Part shown: positions 45,501 through 60,200 of the stretch, piece after piece | Numbering within the stretch: position 1 is the stretch's first letter | Layout: each line of letters begins with the position of its first letter | NCBI RefSeq assembly: GCF_021917145.1 | Contig: NC_061070.1 | Span: forward strand, 15,028,950-15,092,949 | DNA from: Hypomesus transpacificus | Taxonomy: Eukaryota; Chordata; Actinopteri; Osmeriformes; Osmeridae | Reading direction: 5' to 3' | Length of the DNA stretch: 64,000 nucleotides | Translations under genes and position numbers: made by a program | The notes under the pieces: model-generated | What the model was told of the DNA's origin: nothing | Databases searched by the model: none | Seen by the model: the letters and a program-made list of their open reading frames with translations, nothing else

Positions 45501-48500
45501 GGGGGAAAGAGAGAGAGAGACAGAGAGAGAGACAGAGAGAGAGACAGAGAGAGAGAGACAGAGAGAGAGACAGAGAGAGAGACAGAGAGAGAGAGAGAGA
45601 CAGAGAGAGAGAGTCAGAGAGAGAGAGACAGAGAGAGAGAGACAGAGAGAGAGACAGAGAGAGAGAGACAGAGAGAGAGACAGAGAGAGAGACAGAGAGA
45701 GAGAGACAGAGAGAGAGACAGAGAGAGAGACAGAGAGAGAGAGACAGAGAGAGAGAGACAGAGAGAGACAGAGAGAGAGACAGAGAGAGAGAGACAGAGA
45801 GAGAGAGACAGAGAGAGAGACAGAGAGAGAGAGACAGAGAGAGAGAGACCGAGAGAGAGAGACCGAGACCGAGAGAGAGAGAGAGATAGAGACAGATAGA
45901 GACAGAGAGAGATCCTTGCCAACCTTTTCTGGGTGTGACCATTGGACTGCTGTTCCGCCGGCAGCTCGATGATGAGCACACAGGACTGAGCGTGCTCAAA
46001 GCCCTCCTTGTTGTTGGGGGTCTTGGGGGAGCACTGAGTGTCAAGCATGAAGACCTTGGAGAGGAGCAAACAACACTGGGTCATAGTTCTGCTCCTCTGG
46101 TAACTACCGCCTCTGGTAAGAGGCGGTAGTACAATAGTAATGTTCAGCAGCAGTGTGTAGTGTGCAGTGTGCAGTGTGTAGTGTGCAGTGGACAGTGTGC
46201 AGTGTGCAGTGTGCAGTGTGCAGTGGTTAGTGTGCAGTGGACAGTGTGCAGTGTGCAGTGGACAGTGTGCAGTGTGCAGTGGTTAGTGTGCAGTGTGCAG
46301 TGGACAGTGTGCAGTGTGCAGTGTGCAGTGGTTAGTGTGCAGTGGTTAGTGTGCAGTGGTTAGTGTGCAGTGTGCAGTGGTTAGTGTGCAGTGTGCAGTG
46401 GTTAGTGTGCAGTGTGCAGTGGACAGTGCGGACCTGCTGGGCCATGGCTCTGATCCTCCAGTACTCAGCCTCAGCAGCGGGGGAGTGAGAAGGAGCTGCC
46501 AACTTCACCTCACAGGCGTCCCCAGAGAAACTGTCTGAACCACTACGGAAGCATGCAAGCAGGTTCTGCAAGGACACACACACACGATAACATGGTTAGG
46601 GTGATGCACTCACACAAAGTTCCTTTCATGGAACCTTTTTCAACGGGACAGTGAAAGTCGTTCGCATGGAATTGGTCGTTTCTATAAGTGGATGAGTCTG
46701 ACCTCATCTCTAAAAGGATCACCGAGAACTTCACAGTACGTGATGCGCACTTGAACTGCAAGATGACTATCCAATAACAACTATTACATAACCCCCCCAC
46801 TGAGATCAGATGTTCATATAACTGAAGAACATACAGCGCGTCCGAAGATTAAAACTCCACCTCCACAATAGCACTGGTAGTTAACACGGATAACACACGC
46901 AGTGTATTCTCCTCCACTCGACGGGTTCGGTAATCCCCCGTTAGGTCAAACGCTGCGTTCCGAGCATGTAAAGCTCCCCTCTATGTAAATGAACATATGC
47001 ATGTTCCCCTGTTGAACGCAGCACTTCAGACCCCCGCCCCCCCCCCCCCCCTCTCTCTCAGCTTTGTGTAAAAAAAAAAAGAAAGAAAAAAAAGGCTAGC
47101 ACACGCTAAGCTGTAAAGAAGATTATATCTGTGAGATATTAAAGCCTAACTGTGCCAGAAGGCCACACCACACGTGGTGGCACAAGCGCTCACACACATC
47201 ACATAACCGCAGCATAAGGACCACCGCTGCCCGGGGCAATGCATATGGATACACTGTGACACAAAGGCACATTTTATATGTACACAAATCCATTCTTTAG
47301 CTGTGTTTAAATCAATGGTTATTATTGTTATGTCTGTCGGTGCAGGAGCTTAATGGATCATGTCATGAAAATATTAGAGTACCAAGCAGAGCAGGGTTTT
47401 GACATCAGGTTTCTCCCGTATTGTAGGTCTAAACAAGCCTGGATTACAACATTACAAAGCAACGTCAACGGACCCATCTGACCTCAGAAAAGTAGGGTGG
47501 CACAGTGTGTGTGTTTGTGTGTGTGTGTGCTTTTACCTTGACAGGTTCCAAGGTGGCAGAGAAGGCGTCTTGAAGAGCACAGCATGCCAGCCGCCACATC
47601 TCCTCAGTGAAGACAGGCCCAACAGTAACCAACACATACCTGACACACACACACATACACAGTCACATGGAATCAGTCTGAAAGGTCACTCAGACAACAG
47701 CCAGTAGACTGGCTGGATGTATGTGTGTGTGCGTGTGTGCGTGGGTTTCACCTGATGCAGGAGCATCCTACTCTGGAGATGGCTTCAGCAGGCTCAGCCA
47801 CGCACGCCACCAGCAGCTTGAACAGATCCTTCAGCATCAGGTTGATCAGGTTCTCATAGCCAATATCTACAGTGATTTACAGGCACACATTTGAGGTGAA
47901 GAGGGCTGGAGCGGTCCACATCCTATCCAGTAGTCAGGTGTGACGTTGCGTGGGCGCTGTACCTGCGTGAATGAAGCTGTTGACATGCTCCACCACCAGC
48001 TCGCAGCACAGACCGATGGCGTGCTTGAAGTTCGCCGCCGCCACGTCCCAGTAGGAGTGGTCGCCGTGGCTACGTTGGAGCCACAGTGACATCACTGGGA
48101 GGAGGAGCTGGATGACAGAGAAAATGGCAAAACCGGGCCCTGGAGAGGAAGTGAAAGCCGTGGTCACACTCGGATGTTAAATGACCAGCCCTTCACCGCA
48201 GGTTTCTCAGGATAGTATGGACAGTTTGCATCTCCGTCTGCCTGTCTGTCTCTGCCTGTCTGTGTCTGCCTGTCTGTCTCTGCCTGTCTGTCTCTGCCTG
48301 TCTGTCTGTCTCTGCCTCTCTGGCTCTGCCTCTCTGGCTCTGCCTCTCTGGCTCTGCCTCTCTGGCTCTGCCTCTCTGGCTCTGCCTCTCTGGCTCTGCC
48401 TCTCTGGCTCTGCCTCTCTGGCTCTGCCTCTCTGGCTCTGCCTCTCTGGCTCTGCCTGTCTCACCTGGTACGTGTGTGACCTCTCGCAGGAGGGTGAAGA

Positions 48501-51500
48501 GCAGCTCCAGGGTGGGGGGCTGGTGCTGCCGGGGGCAGGTGGACACAGCTGCAGTCAGCTGCTCCAGCAGCAGGATCCACACCTGCATCAGACCTGGAGA
48601 GGCAGGGAGGGAGGACAGCTGCTTAGGAAGGAGAGGAGAGACGAGGAGAGGAGAGGAGAGAGGAGGAGAGGTGAGGTGAGGTGAGGTGAGGAGAGGAGAG
48701 GTGAGGAGAGGAGAGAGGAGGAGAGGTGAGGAGGAGAGGAAAGAACAGGAGGGGAACATCAGACTGTCACCTGTGTCGTCGTCAAACTCAGCCAGGACAC
48801 AGTCCATGCCATCCTCACTGTTCACCGACCTCTCCTGCCCTCTCAGTGGTAGGCTGGCCAGACGCGCCCCCAGGAACACAGGCTTGCAAGGCATCTTGTA
48901 GATGTTGGCCAGCAGCTATGAATCAAAAATGTATTTTCTCACTCAAAGTGTCCCATTCACTTAAAGTCACATCAAGGTATGTGTACTTGCAATGGTCATT
49001 CTTATAGTTACAGATATCTGGTCTATTTGAATTCAGTCAGAAAAGAGGGAGTCGTTTTAATGTGGCACCCGTAAGAAACTGATGAGATGGACTTGAGGGC
49101 AATGGTTCCTACCTGCGAACACTTCCTTAGGTAGTCCAGTGCAGGCAGGCAAAGGTCGGTGGAGCTGTGTGTGGAGGCATTGATGCAGTCTCCTATCTCC
49201 TTATAGTCTACTTCTCCTAGGGGGAACAGACACAGTCTTATACACACAAAAACACCACACAAACACCCAAAATAAGGACTTGAAAGATCCCTTTCAGTAC
49301 CTGACTCACCTAAGCCTTTGACAAACTTCATAAGGCACATGATGTAGTCTGTGGCTGCATTGGCAAACACCTGGATGTTGTCTGTGTTGATGAAGGCTTC
49401 AAACACATCAAACACTGGGGCCTGGGACTTCCCTGGTTTACACACGCACACACACACACACCCACATGCACACACACACACACACACACACACAAAGTAG
49501 AGGGTCAGATCCTGAAACGGCCAGGGGGGATATGTAGTCCTTAGAGCTAGTCCCTATGGGGTCTTTTGTCTCTTGATGTTTTGGGCCTTTCAGGATTCTA
49601 TCCATATGAAGGGACAGTTGAACTTTCTCCAGTTCTTCTTATTTTGTCCCAAACTATTTATGCATTTTAATGTGTCACATGGCACATGGAGTACATTCAT
49701 GGAGTATTAATTTATACTAACCCATGGAGTATTAATTTAACTAACACATAGAGTATTACTTTATACTAACCCATGGAGTATTCTCCTATCAGATAGTCTT
49801 TGGTGTCAGTCTTGTTGCCATGGACGGTTCGGAGCGCGCTGAAGAGAGGCCTCCACCCAGACAGGATCAGAGGGGAGCACATCTCCACCACCTCCCCGAT
49901 GGACGTCACCACCTGGGCAACACAAACACACACAAATATGTGCAGATTTGTCTTTGTCAATGTTGGTGTGTGTCTATGTGTGTGTACACGTGTGTGTGTT
50001 CCGACCACAAGTGTGTGTTGCTGACCTGGTCCTGCACGTCCTCGTCACACAGCTCCAGCTGCATGATGTGCTCAAAGGGGCGGAACAGCGCCTCGTTGAA
50101 GTGAAAGTGCGGAAGCTCCGCCCAGCTGGTCAGGACCTCGGTCAGGACGTCGTGAAGGAAGGACACGGCCTTCTGGGAAACGTGACGTTCCTTGTGGCAC
50201 GCAGCCTGGGGCAACCGGACGGATGGGAGAGAGGAAGAAGATGTTATCGTTCGCGATCAGGTTTCAAGGACCATGAGCTTCCTGTGTGTGCGTGTGTGTG
50301 TGTGTGAGACATTGAGGTTGAGGCTTCCCACATGAGGAGAACTGCAGTACCCTACCTCCACCAGGTGTGGCGCCACCACGCTCCAGGCCCTCATCATGTG
50401 CAGGAGAGGTCTGCTCTTGTTCCTGACGATGCGCAGCATGGCCTCCCCCAGGCGGAACAGGTGCAGGGCACTCTGTCTGTCCAGGGTGGACCTGGCCTCG
50501 CCTGCAGCAAGACAGGCAGGAAACGGTCAGGCCGTCGGACACACAGACAGATGAACTGAAACCACTGACAGCATTACTGGAAGTGAGGGTCGTCACGACA
50601 GTTCTGCTGTTAAACGCAGAGCATGGATGCAGTTGTGGTACCTGGCATGGCCAGGGAGTAGTCTCCTGTCTCTGTGACCATGTAAAAGAGCTGCGACTGG
50701 GACGCTCTCCTCAGCTGGTGGAGGAAGCCCACCAGGGCTATGAGGTTCAGCTTGGTGGCAGCTTCCTCAAACAGCCTGAACATACACATGCATGCACACA
50801 CACACACACTCATTAGGACACAATATCCACCTACTTGTAAGTCTATGAGCCAAATGGTATGATCAAAGAGTACTTCAGGGCGATGGACTACTTTTTGAAG
50901 AATTACAGAAAAAGTTATGATCAGTTCTTAATCTGACTCTGAAAAACTAGAAATGCTGAGTTCATCACGAGGTAATTACACAGCTACATCCAGTAATGCA
51001 TTAGTGCTTTGCTGGTCCTACATTTGGCCTCCAGAACATCTGTCATATCAAAGAGGTTTTCTTCTTTCTTCTAAAAGCAGCCCAGAGGTTATGTAAGCCC
51101 AGCAGGCCAGGGAAGGCCAGGCCAGGCCAGGGCTTAGTCAGAATGGACTGTGCTGCCGTTTCTGAATATCTGGCCAAAGCCCCATCACTAGGACAAACAT
51201 GTGACTGATTCTTGATCTGGAATTGTCAAGAAGAGCCACGGTTGGCTTTCAACTATCTCAGCCCATCAATGTCCGACCACTTATAAATATGCTATAACTT
51301 CAGTAACTTTCCCCTCCTACTTCTTTAGGAGATATGGTATGAATGCTTTAGTTATTAGAAAAGTAAATATATATATTTTAATTGTGTAGATTATATTTGA
51401 GTAAAGAATAGCTTTTCACAACCAAACTCCACGTATCATTGTAAGAAAATATTCAAAAGACAGAACTCAATTATTAGAGTGACATGATTCGGTACTGGTA

Positions 51501-54500
51501 TTGGTGCGACACATGCATGACGTACAATCTGGTCAAAACAAATTGTACAGTAATATACCGCCCCCTAGTGGCGACACAACACACAAATCCACAACACTAG
51601 ACTACAACTCCATCAAAAAAGTCAGAGGATTCATATTGCCAAGGAAACATGATGTCAAATTGTCAACGTTATAAAAATAAAACTCGAATAGTGTCTTACA
51701 TACTGTAATCAGCACTCTAGTGCACCACACTGAGTGGGAAACTCCTTAGTGCCCTACAAAGTGTGCCCTCCTTAGTGCCCTACAAAGTGTGCCCTCCTTA
51801 GTGCCCTACAAAGTGTGCACTCCTTAGTGCCCTACAAAGTGTGCCCTCCTTAGTGCCCTACAAAGTGTGCGCTCCTTAGTGTCCTACCGGTCAGCCTGAG
51901 TGGACAGGGAGCAGACTGCTTTGGCAGCGCTGGTGCCGGTCATCAGGCTCCCGCTGCGCGCGTCCACACCTTTCCCCCTGCTGCTCTCTCTCAACAGCTC
52001 CTGGATGGAGAGGGGCTGGATGACGGGCTGGCTCAGGCCCAGCTCTGTTGCCTCCCCACAGGCTTCGCCACTCAACTCCAGCCCCAGGTCTACGGCCTGC
52101 TGGGCCTGGGTGATGGTCATGGTGGGCTGGGAGGAGCCGTCACTGAAGTGGGTGTGTTCTAGGGAGCTGACATACTCGCTCACCCTGAGACAGAGAGAGA
52201 GAAACAAAAAGAGATTGAGAAAAGAGAGAAGAGGAATTAATAAATGGTCAATAATGCTGCCCTGCCCTGACGTGCCCTGCCCTCTGAGGGTGTACCTGAA
52301 GATGTGAGGCCAGCAGTCCTGGTTGTGGCTCCCCATCTCCAGGCCCACGTTGAGGATGGCGTCCATGCAGAGAACATGAGCCGTGTGCAGGCGTACACCC
52401 TGAGGGCGGCTCAACTGCTCCAGGCGCTGCTTGACTGGGAACACACACGCGTTTCAAGGTCAGACTGGGCACCAATGTTCACAAGATCAGACTGGGCACC
52501 AATGTTCACAAGGTCAGACTGGGCACCAATGTTCCTTCTAAGCTGCGTGCCTACGCAACCGTACAGACCAGTTGTAGGACCCGCGGACTAGATTTTTCAG
52601 ACCGTGATTTTTCAGAGTACTGAGGTTTGGGCTCAGACAGATTTCCCTTTGCTCAGAGCGGGAACAAATTTGAGGGAAAATTTCTGGGCACTGAAATTCT
52701 TGGGACAAGACAACGTAAGGCAACCTGGCATAACATGACATATATGAGCTGTGTGTGAGAGAGGAAGAGGGAGAGGGAGAGAGAGGGAGGTATGGAGGGA
52801 GGGTGTTTCCTATTGGTACCTTGTGTGATGGCATCTCCTCCCTCGCCCCCCTCCCTCTCCTCCCTCTCCTCCTGCACACAGGACGCTGCGGCCATCTGGG
52901 CCAGAGCAGACGCACAGTTGGCAGCCACACCTGAGGAACACAAACACACCCACACAACATGTCGTTTTCACCCTCATTTACTTATGAATACATTTGACGG
53001 TAGAGGAGTACACAAGATCAGCTGTGTTGAGAAGAGGCACAGCTGTGTTTGGTGAAGGACCGGTGATGTTAACCCCTGGACCGGGACCAAAGCTCACAGT
53101 CGCCGTCGGGCTAGGCTGTGCTGAGCGGCTGTGCGGCTGTGCGACTCTCACCCAGAGCGCAGCTCAGAGCGGCGGCCTTGCGCAGGCCGTCCAGGCTGAG
53201 GCAGATGGTGTCTCTCTCCCGCTGGCTCTGCTCCTTCACCCCCTCCGCTCCCAGGATGAAGGCCAGCCCCTTGGTGCTGCCCGCCATGCGCCCCGTCAGC
53301 GGCGTGGACAGAGTGTCCATCAGGTTCTTCCACACGCCAGTCAAGATGTAGCGGGCAAACACCTTGCCTGGAACGGACACACACGTACATATACACATGG
53401 GACAGCCAGACATTCAGAGTAAGGATTTTGACCACAGTATGTATGGAATGCTCTCAACACCCTCAATAGATGTACATGACAGTCTATACACAATAACACC
53501 CTGCCTAATCCACAGCTGCTAAACAGCTGCGCACAAATGGTGAGCTGCAATGCCCTTCTACTGCCAGACAGCAGAGAGAGGGTGTACAGTGCAGGACTTG
53601 GCCAGAACAGGTCTATGAGGGCTGGCTGGGGTTTACACACCTCCCCCCAGTCAGAGCCCAGAGGTTTACAACAGAATGCAAGCCAACATTCATCCTCTGT
53701 GTTCTCCCAGCCACTCCTAATATCAGCACACATGGTCACCTCATTACATCAGGGTCCTCCCTGCTGTATGTCTGGGTAGCCCTAATTATTTTACAAAAGA
53801 TTTTCGGTAATACGACCCGCGTGCCTCTGTTCCTGCTTGGTCCATCCGTCCCTAGCAACCTGGCTGTCGCTCTGGCTTCCTTACAGATGAGGGAATGGTT
53901 GCCTGGGTAACCGGGCAGGGTAGCTTTGTTCTCAGTGATGGTAGTAAAGAGAAAGAGAGAGAGAGAGAGACAGAGAGAGAGAGAGCAGGTGCTGCTGGGA
54001 CTGAAGCCCCCCTCCCTCCCTGTCTCCCTCCCTGTCTCCCTCCCTCTCTCCCTCCCTCCCTCCCTCCCTCCCTCCCTCCCTCCCTCCCTCCCTCCCTCCC
54101 TCCCTCCCTCCCTCCCTCCCTCCCTTCCTCTTAAAGCAGAGCTGATGACGGCATCCCTCAGTAACATAGTCTCTCATCCATCCATCATTCTCTCCCTCTC
54201 CTGATACCACACAGACAACAGAATCATTTGTTCTCTTTATAAAATGGAACAGAACCCACATATGTTGCTGCCCCACCAGTCAAGCCTGTACCTGCCATGA
54301 TGGAGTCACTGCCTGCCCTGTCACAGCTGAAGGGAGACTGGGATGAAGCCTTCCGGATCAGCTGCCCTCCAATGGCACTGCTGCCAAGCCCATCGATGTC
54401 TGAGCAAACACAAATACATTTGAATATCGACAGGTATTCCATGAAATGATATACAATCGACCTTCACCTGTAGAACAATCAGAGACAGGTGTGTGTGTGT

Positions 54501-57212
54501 GTGTGTGTACCTGTGAGCATGGTGATGAGGGGCAGGCTGTGGTCCTCTGGAGCGCCCCAGTAGCCAGCCTCCCCCAGCAGGTTCCGGTCCAGTACCTGGT
54601 TGTAGAGCTCCTCTATCCAGGCCTGGGACAGGACCACCAGGACCCCGCTGCTCTGGATCAGACGTACAAACTCCTTCTGCAGGGAGGCAGGAGGCAGGGG
54701 CTCACACTGGGAGACAGCAGAGACCGAGGTCTTCCAGTGCTCTCCGCAGAACGGAGTCGGCATGGCCCAAAAGTAATCAACCCCCCACCCCCTCCCCTCC
54801 TCCCCCACCCCCTTCCCTCTTTACCTCCACCCTCCTCTTCCACCCCCCGCCCCCCTCACAGCAGCCCCCCTCCCAGCAGCCCCCCTCCCAGCAGCCCCCC
54901 TAGCCCCCTCACAGCAGCCCCCCTCCCCCCTCACAGCAGCCCCCCGCCCCCCTCACAGCAGCCCCCCTCCCCCCTCACAGCAGCCCCCCTTACAGCAGCC
55001 CCCCTCACAGCAGCCCCCCTTACAGCAGCCCTCCTCACAGCAGCCCCCCTCCCCCCTCACAGCAGCCCCCCGCCCCCCTCACAGCAGCCCCCCTCCCCCC
55101 TCACAGCAGCCCCCCTTACAGCAGCCCCTCTCACAGCAGCCCCCCTTACAGCAGCCCCCCTCACAGCAGCCCCCCGCCCCCCTCACAGCAGCCCCCCTCC
55201 CCCCTCACAGCAGCCCCCAGCCCCCCTCACAGCAGCCCCCCTCACCAGGCTGACCAGGGCGGGCACGGTTCTCCTGCGGTAGTAGTCGCAGCAGCAGAGC
55301 TTCAGGCTGAGCAGCAGGGCGTAGTAGGAGACCAGGTAGAGGCCGTCGGCGTTCATCAGGGCCTGGCAGCTCAGGCTCTCCCCGCCTTCGAAGCCTGGAG
55401 AGTGGATGCCCCCTGGAGAGAGGCGGGGCGCAGAGGACCAGAGAAGACACCATGGAACCTAGTCTGAAAAGACCAGCACTCAGCAGTACACGTCTATCAG
55501 GATTTCAGATGGCGTCTGTCTGAGACACACAAAAACGACACTGGATCCATTTTGGTCACTTTGGTGTCAGATGGCCACATTGTCAGCTAAAGGAATCCAA
55601 TTTAAAAAGTATTAGTGTTGTGATAGATGTGGACAACATTGCTACCAAGCAGGATGAGACCAGTGATCCTGTGGGCCGTGTGAAAGTAAAGCGCACCAAC
55701 AGCATTGTTCTCCCAGTCCTGCAGTGTTTACCGTAACTCCGTAAAGTAAACACACTGGGTTTGTTTAATATAGACTACTGGGCCACACCCTTAAGGCAGG
55801 AGTTACTGTACAGTTTACAGAGGGTGTCTCACCAGCCTGCAAACCAGAGCAGAAGGTGGAGGAGAAGTTCTGGAGGGAAGTGTCCACGTCAGCGGTGCTG
55901 CCCATGCCAAGAAGGCGTGGCAGCAGGGCCACCAGGGATTGGACGAACAGACGAGAACTCTGCTGGTCCGCTTCCTGGTTTCTCAGCAGCTAGAGTAGAG
56001 GAAACAGAGATAAGTCTATCTGCTGTAGAAGTTGACCAAAAGGTAGAATATGTTACTGCGTGTCCAAAAACAATAGCTACAACGGGTTGCAATGTCATTT
56101 TACTGTTGAGCTGTCTTGCCAACAGAATCTCATGATAGAAGAGTATCTATGGTTGGAGAGGGATTGGGTTGGACTGGTTTGAGGGGTCCGAAGGTTTTGT
56201 CGCTTCTGACCTTGAGAGACAGGGCAGCGGTGCGGAGGGAGCGATGTCCAGGGCAGTCCCGCGGCGTCTGTTCCTCATCCGCCAGAGAGCAGTTGTCTGA
56301 GCCCATGTCCGACACGTCAGACCTTCCGGAATCCTTCTCCGCGGCCATGGAGTACTGGTCACACGAGTCAAACTCCGTCCGTGAGAGCTCCTGCTCATCC
56401 ACGCTGAAGTTGCTCTCGCTGTAGCGCGACCCGTGTGACCGCGCCCTCGACTCCACCGACAGGAAGTTGGTGATGTCGGGGTAGACAAGGGCGTGGCTTC
56501 GCTGGACCACGTCTGGCGGTGCCCCCACTCCTGGCTCCACCGGCTCTCTGGTACAGGCTGGCAGGTCAGGGTCGGCCTCCTGACCACAGGAAGAGGGCGA
56601 GGGCAGACGTGGCTCCTCCCCGCACTCCTCCGGAGTGGTCTGACCCAACTCCCCCTCCAGAGTAGTCTGGCCCGTCTCTGTGGTTACGCTGATGCTGATG
56701 TCGGGGCTGCGTTCAGGGGCGGTGGGCTCCCACGGAGCGTGCTCACAAGACAGGACGCGGCGCTGCCACTGGAAGTCGGCCTCGTTGATCTCCATAGACT
56801 CCCTCGTCGACTCCGCCCCCTCCTTTAGGTCATCCAATCGGCGCAGCAGCAGGCGAGCCTGTTCGGACTGCAGGCCCCGCCCATGAGACAGCTCGTCCAG
56901 TGCTCCGAGCAGGGCGCATGCACAGGACACGGACGAGTAGCACGCCTCGATGCCCCCCTTCATACACGCCTCCGTCATGCCATCCATTACCCTGAGAATG
57001 ACGCGGGATTATAGACGATAAACACAGACATATACAACACTGTACCTAAGTATCGATGTCTGGTGCAGTCGTCTGGGTTCTCTAGCAGTGCGGCTCACAG
57101 TTTGAGCAGGTCCAGGTGGGACTTCCTCTTTGAGAAGGAGCGCTTCCTGGTCTCCGGCTCTGTGACATAGGGACCTGCCAGGTCAAACAGGCGCTGGGGA
57201 CTGCCTAGGATC

Positions 57213-57251
<39 letters not shown>

Positions 57252-60200
57252 ACAAACAGGTGGGTCATTTTCAAATGAACAAGAAGCAGTGACACGAAAT
57301 GTTGATGAACAGGGGAGATCAATTAGAAATGTTATCAATGAAAACAAAGCATGTGAATAAAAACCACTGGGGTGTGAGATGGGAGAGAGGTGGAGGGAGT
57401 GACGAAGAGGAGGGAACGCGTGTGTGTGTGTGACCCTGACCTCCTTCATGATGCGTATGGCTTCCACCCGGTGCTGGGGCGGGGGGTACAGCAGGATGCG
57501 GTGGTACACAGACTGCAACACAGGCTTCATGGACTCCACACAGCCCACCAACCGAACCAGCTCCGCTGCAATGTAGCAGATGGTGCGCACCACCGGGGCG
57601 ATCCTGGCGGGGGCGCTGGAGGAGCAGCCCGAGCCCCGGCCCTGGTCAGACACCCCACCCTGGGAGAGTTCCACCTCCCCAAGACCCCCGGAGCTGTACC
57701 CCCCTGCCACTCCTCCTGCCCCTCCCCCTCCAGTGTGGGCGGAGGTTATGGTTTTGTCGTTGACTGGATTTCCCAGCAGCACCACCAGGGACGGACATAG
57801 CTGCTTCCTGGGAAAGTAAATAGATAAAACACAAACTAGCTAACCACCTAAACAGTGATCTGAGGTCAGAGGATACACACTGGATATATACACAGGATGT
57901 GACATCACTGGGGCCTTACCAGATGAGGTCGGTGAAGCCCCTGTACAGATGCATTGTGGGAGGACAGCTGGAGAGCATCGAGAGGATACACTCCAGGTAG
58001 AGAAGCTGCAGCAGCTGGTTCTCACTGAGAAACAATCAAATTACTTTATTGGTCATTCCTGCTGCTTCAGTAGGCAAGCCATTGTGCAAGAATGTAACAC
58101 ACAACAAACACAATAATTTTTCTCACAAAGCAGTCATACACACACACACAAACCGTACCTGTCAACGCCCTCTACCTTCTCACAGAAGACGGTCATCACG
58201 GTCACCACGTCCTCACACAGAGACTGGGTGGTAGGAGACACCTCTGGAGAAGACAAAGGGACACACTGCGTTCAAGTTCATAAACACAAAGCAATAGTGT
58301 CCTTCATTGGCACGTGCAGGGTCGTGAACGCGCAGTTGAAGCATTGGATTCAACACAGCAGTAAAGTACCTCTGTGCTGAAGAGGGGGCACCGAGATCTC
58401 CTCTCCGTCCGCTCCCTATAGACGGAGGAGCGTTAATGCACAGAAATAATATCTCAAAGCGAGAGACTGTGATCAGTGAGTGTGTGAAGGTTTAGGGGTC
58501 AGGGGTCACCAACCTCCTGTCTGTGTCGGAGCTGTAGGGTGAGATCTCCCAGGATCTGGCTGAGCGTGGCTCTCACCGCTGTGTTGATGCTACGTTGGTG
58601 ACAGCTGGACATGTAGGTCTCGATACACACCTGGGACACACACACACATGCCCACAAAGGCACACAAGCGCTGGATGAAAACATGATTTGAAGCACAAAT
58701 GGACCCATGTCTGACAAAGCCACTCCCTCCTGGAGAGAGAGGTTTCCATGGCGTCAGATGTTGCCGTGGTGATCAGAAAGGGGCGGGTGGGGGGGGGGGG
58801 GGGAGGTGTGAGCGTGTGAGTGTTTTCCCCTCTCCTGGCTCTAAGGTAACAGTAGAGTCACAGGGCTCTTCTCTGAAAGGTTATGGGGAATTGTGCGTCA
58901 GCTCTCCCTCCTGCCTGAGTCACCACGGAGGGGGGTGGGGGGGGGGGGGGGGTCAGTGAGGGAGGGAAGGGGGGGTGGGGGGAGACACGTCAGCAAAGAA
59001 CCAAGCTCATCAACCCCTATCTGTTCAGGGGGGCGGGGGTGTGTCATGGACCTAAATTAGACCAGTGACAGGATTCTGTAAAAACAACAGCGTGGCTTAA
59101 AGCAAAGGCCTACATTGCAAATGGCTTCTACAACTCTGTCTCCAAAGCACTCCAGAATGAAAGGAGAAACTGACTGACAAAAAGGAGGTGCTATAAACCT
59201 AGAGATGGGGATAGCTTGTTATTAGCCCCTGGTCTTCCCCGTCAGGTCGATGAAACATGCATTACAAGTCTAGAGTGCTAAACCCGTTATTGATAAGGGC
59301 TTTTGGATTGTTACTGTGAGACTCCTGGAGTTATAGTCGTTTCGCAAACTGCCCACACAGACAGATGGAAGCAGAAACACACACAACGAGACATACACCT
59401 ACTGCAAATACACACAGAACCAGACACACACTAACAGCAGATGGAGGGTCCTGAGGGGAGCAGATCCATTAACACGTCATGAAAAGGTTTTATGAGCTGT
59501 TAATGGACAACCAGTAGCCTGGCCTCAGTGGGCTGAATAACAACAGGTATACACACCCACACACACACACACCTCCACAGCAAATCTATCTGATAGAGTG
59601 CAGACTGTCAGAAGAGCGAAATACTGTAAATTCAATCTGTGCGTTGCCTGTGCAGATTTGAAAAGTTCAGCTGTACATGTTTCAAGAGATGAGGAAATGA
59701 GAGGCAAGTGGACCACCTTTTCCTCACGCAACATGCTAAACACATACTGGCCAGGGAGTGGATTGATCATCTACACACATTAATAATGTATTCGACTCAC
59801 GACTAATCTCATGACATCATGGGCAGCAACAGAACACTCACTCATGCGTGCGCACACACACGCGAGGACTGGAGCCTCCAGATAGATGTATCTCATTATG
59901 GCTTGTCCAGTAGCTAGCCTTGGGCAGGGTATAGAATTGTACTGAGAGAGTGTTTAGTGCTATATAATATCAAGAGTCAGCCTTGATCAGGTGGCGCACA
60001 CACAAAGACACACACACACACACTTACGTCAGCTATCCTGAGGATGGAGTCACCGTTGATTTCAAAGGTGGAGGAGTAGGTGATGCATAATAGGACCTGC
60101 CGAGAGGACAGACACACAGACTTGTCACATTTGGCATTCAAACCGCCCATCCCCCACATCGACCTGACATTGAACTGCAACGCTTCATAGCAATCGCTCA

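Noticed and set aside
45244-46084. Long Arg/Glu and Ser/Leu frames
   Set aside because: They arise from the (AGAGAC)n microsatellite, which is open in several frames by composition.
48236-48462. Regularly repeated 14-base units, CRISPR-like at first sight
   Set aside because: Units are directly contiguous without unique spacers, and the locus is a vertebrate intron; it is a minisatellite.
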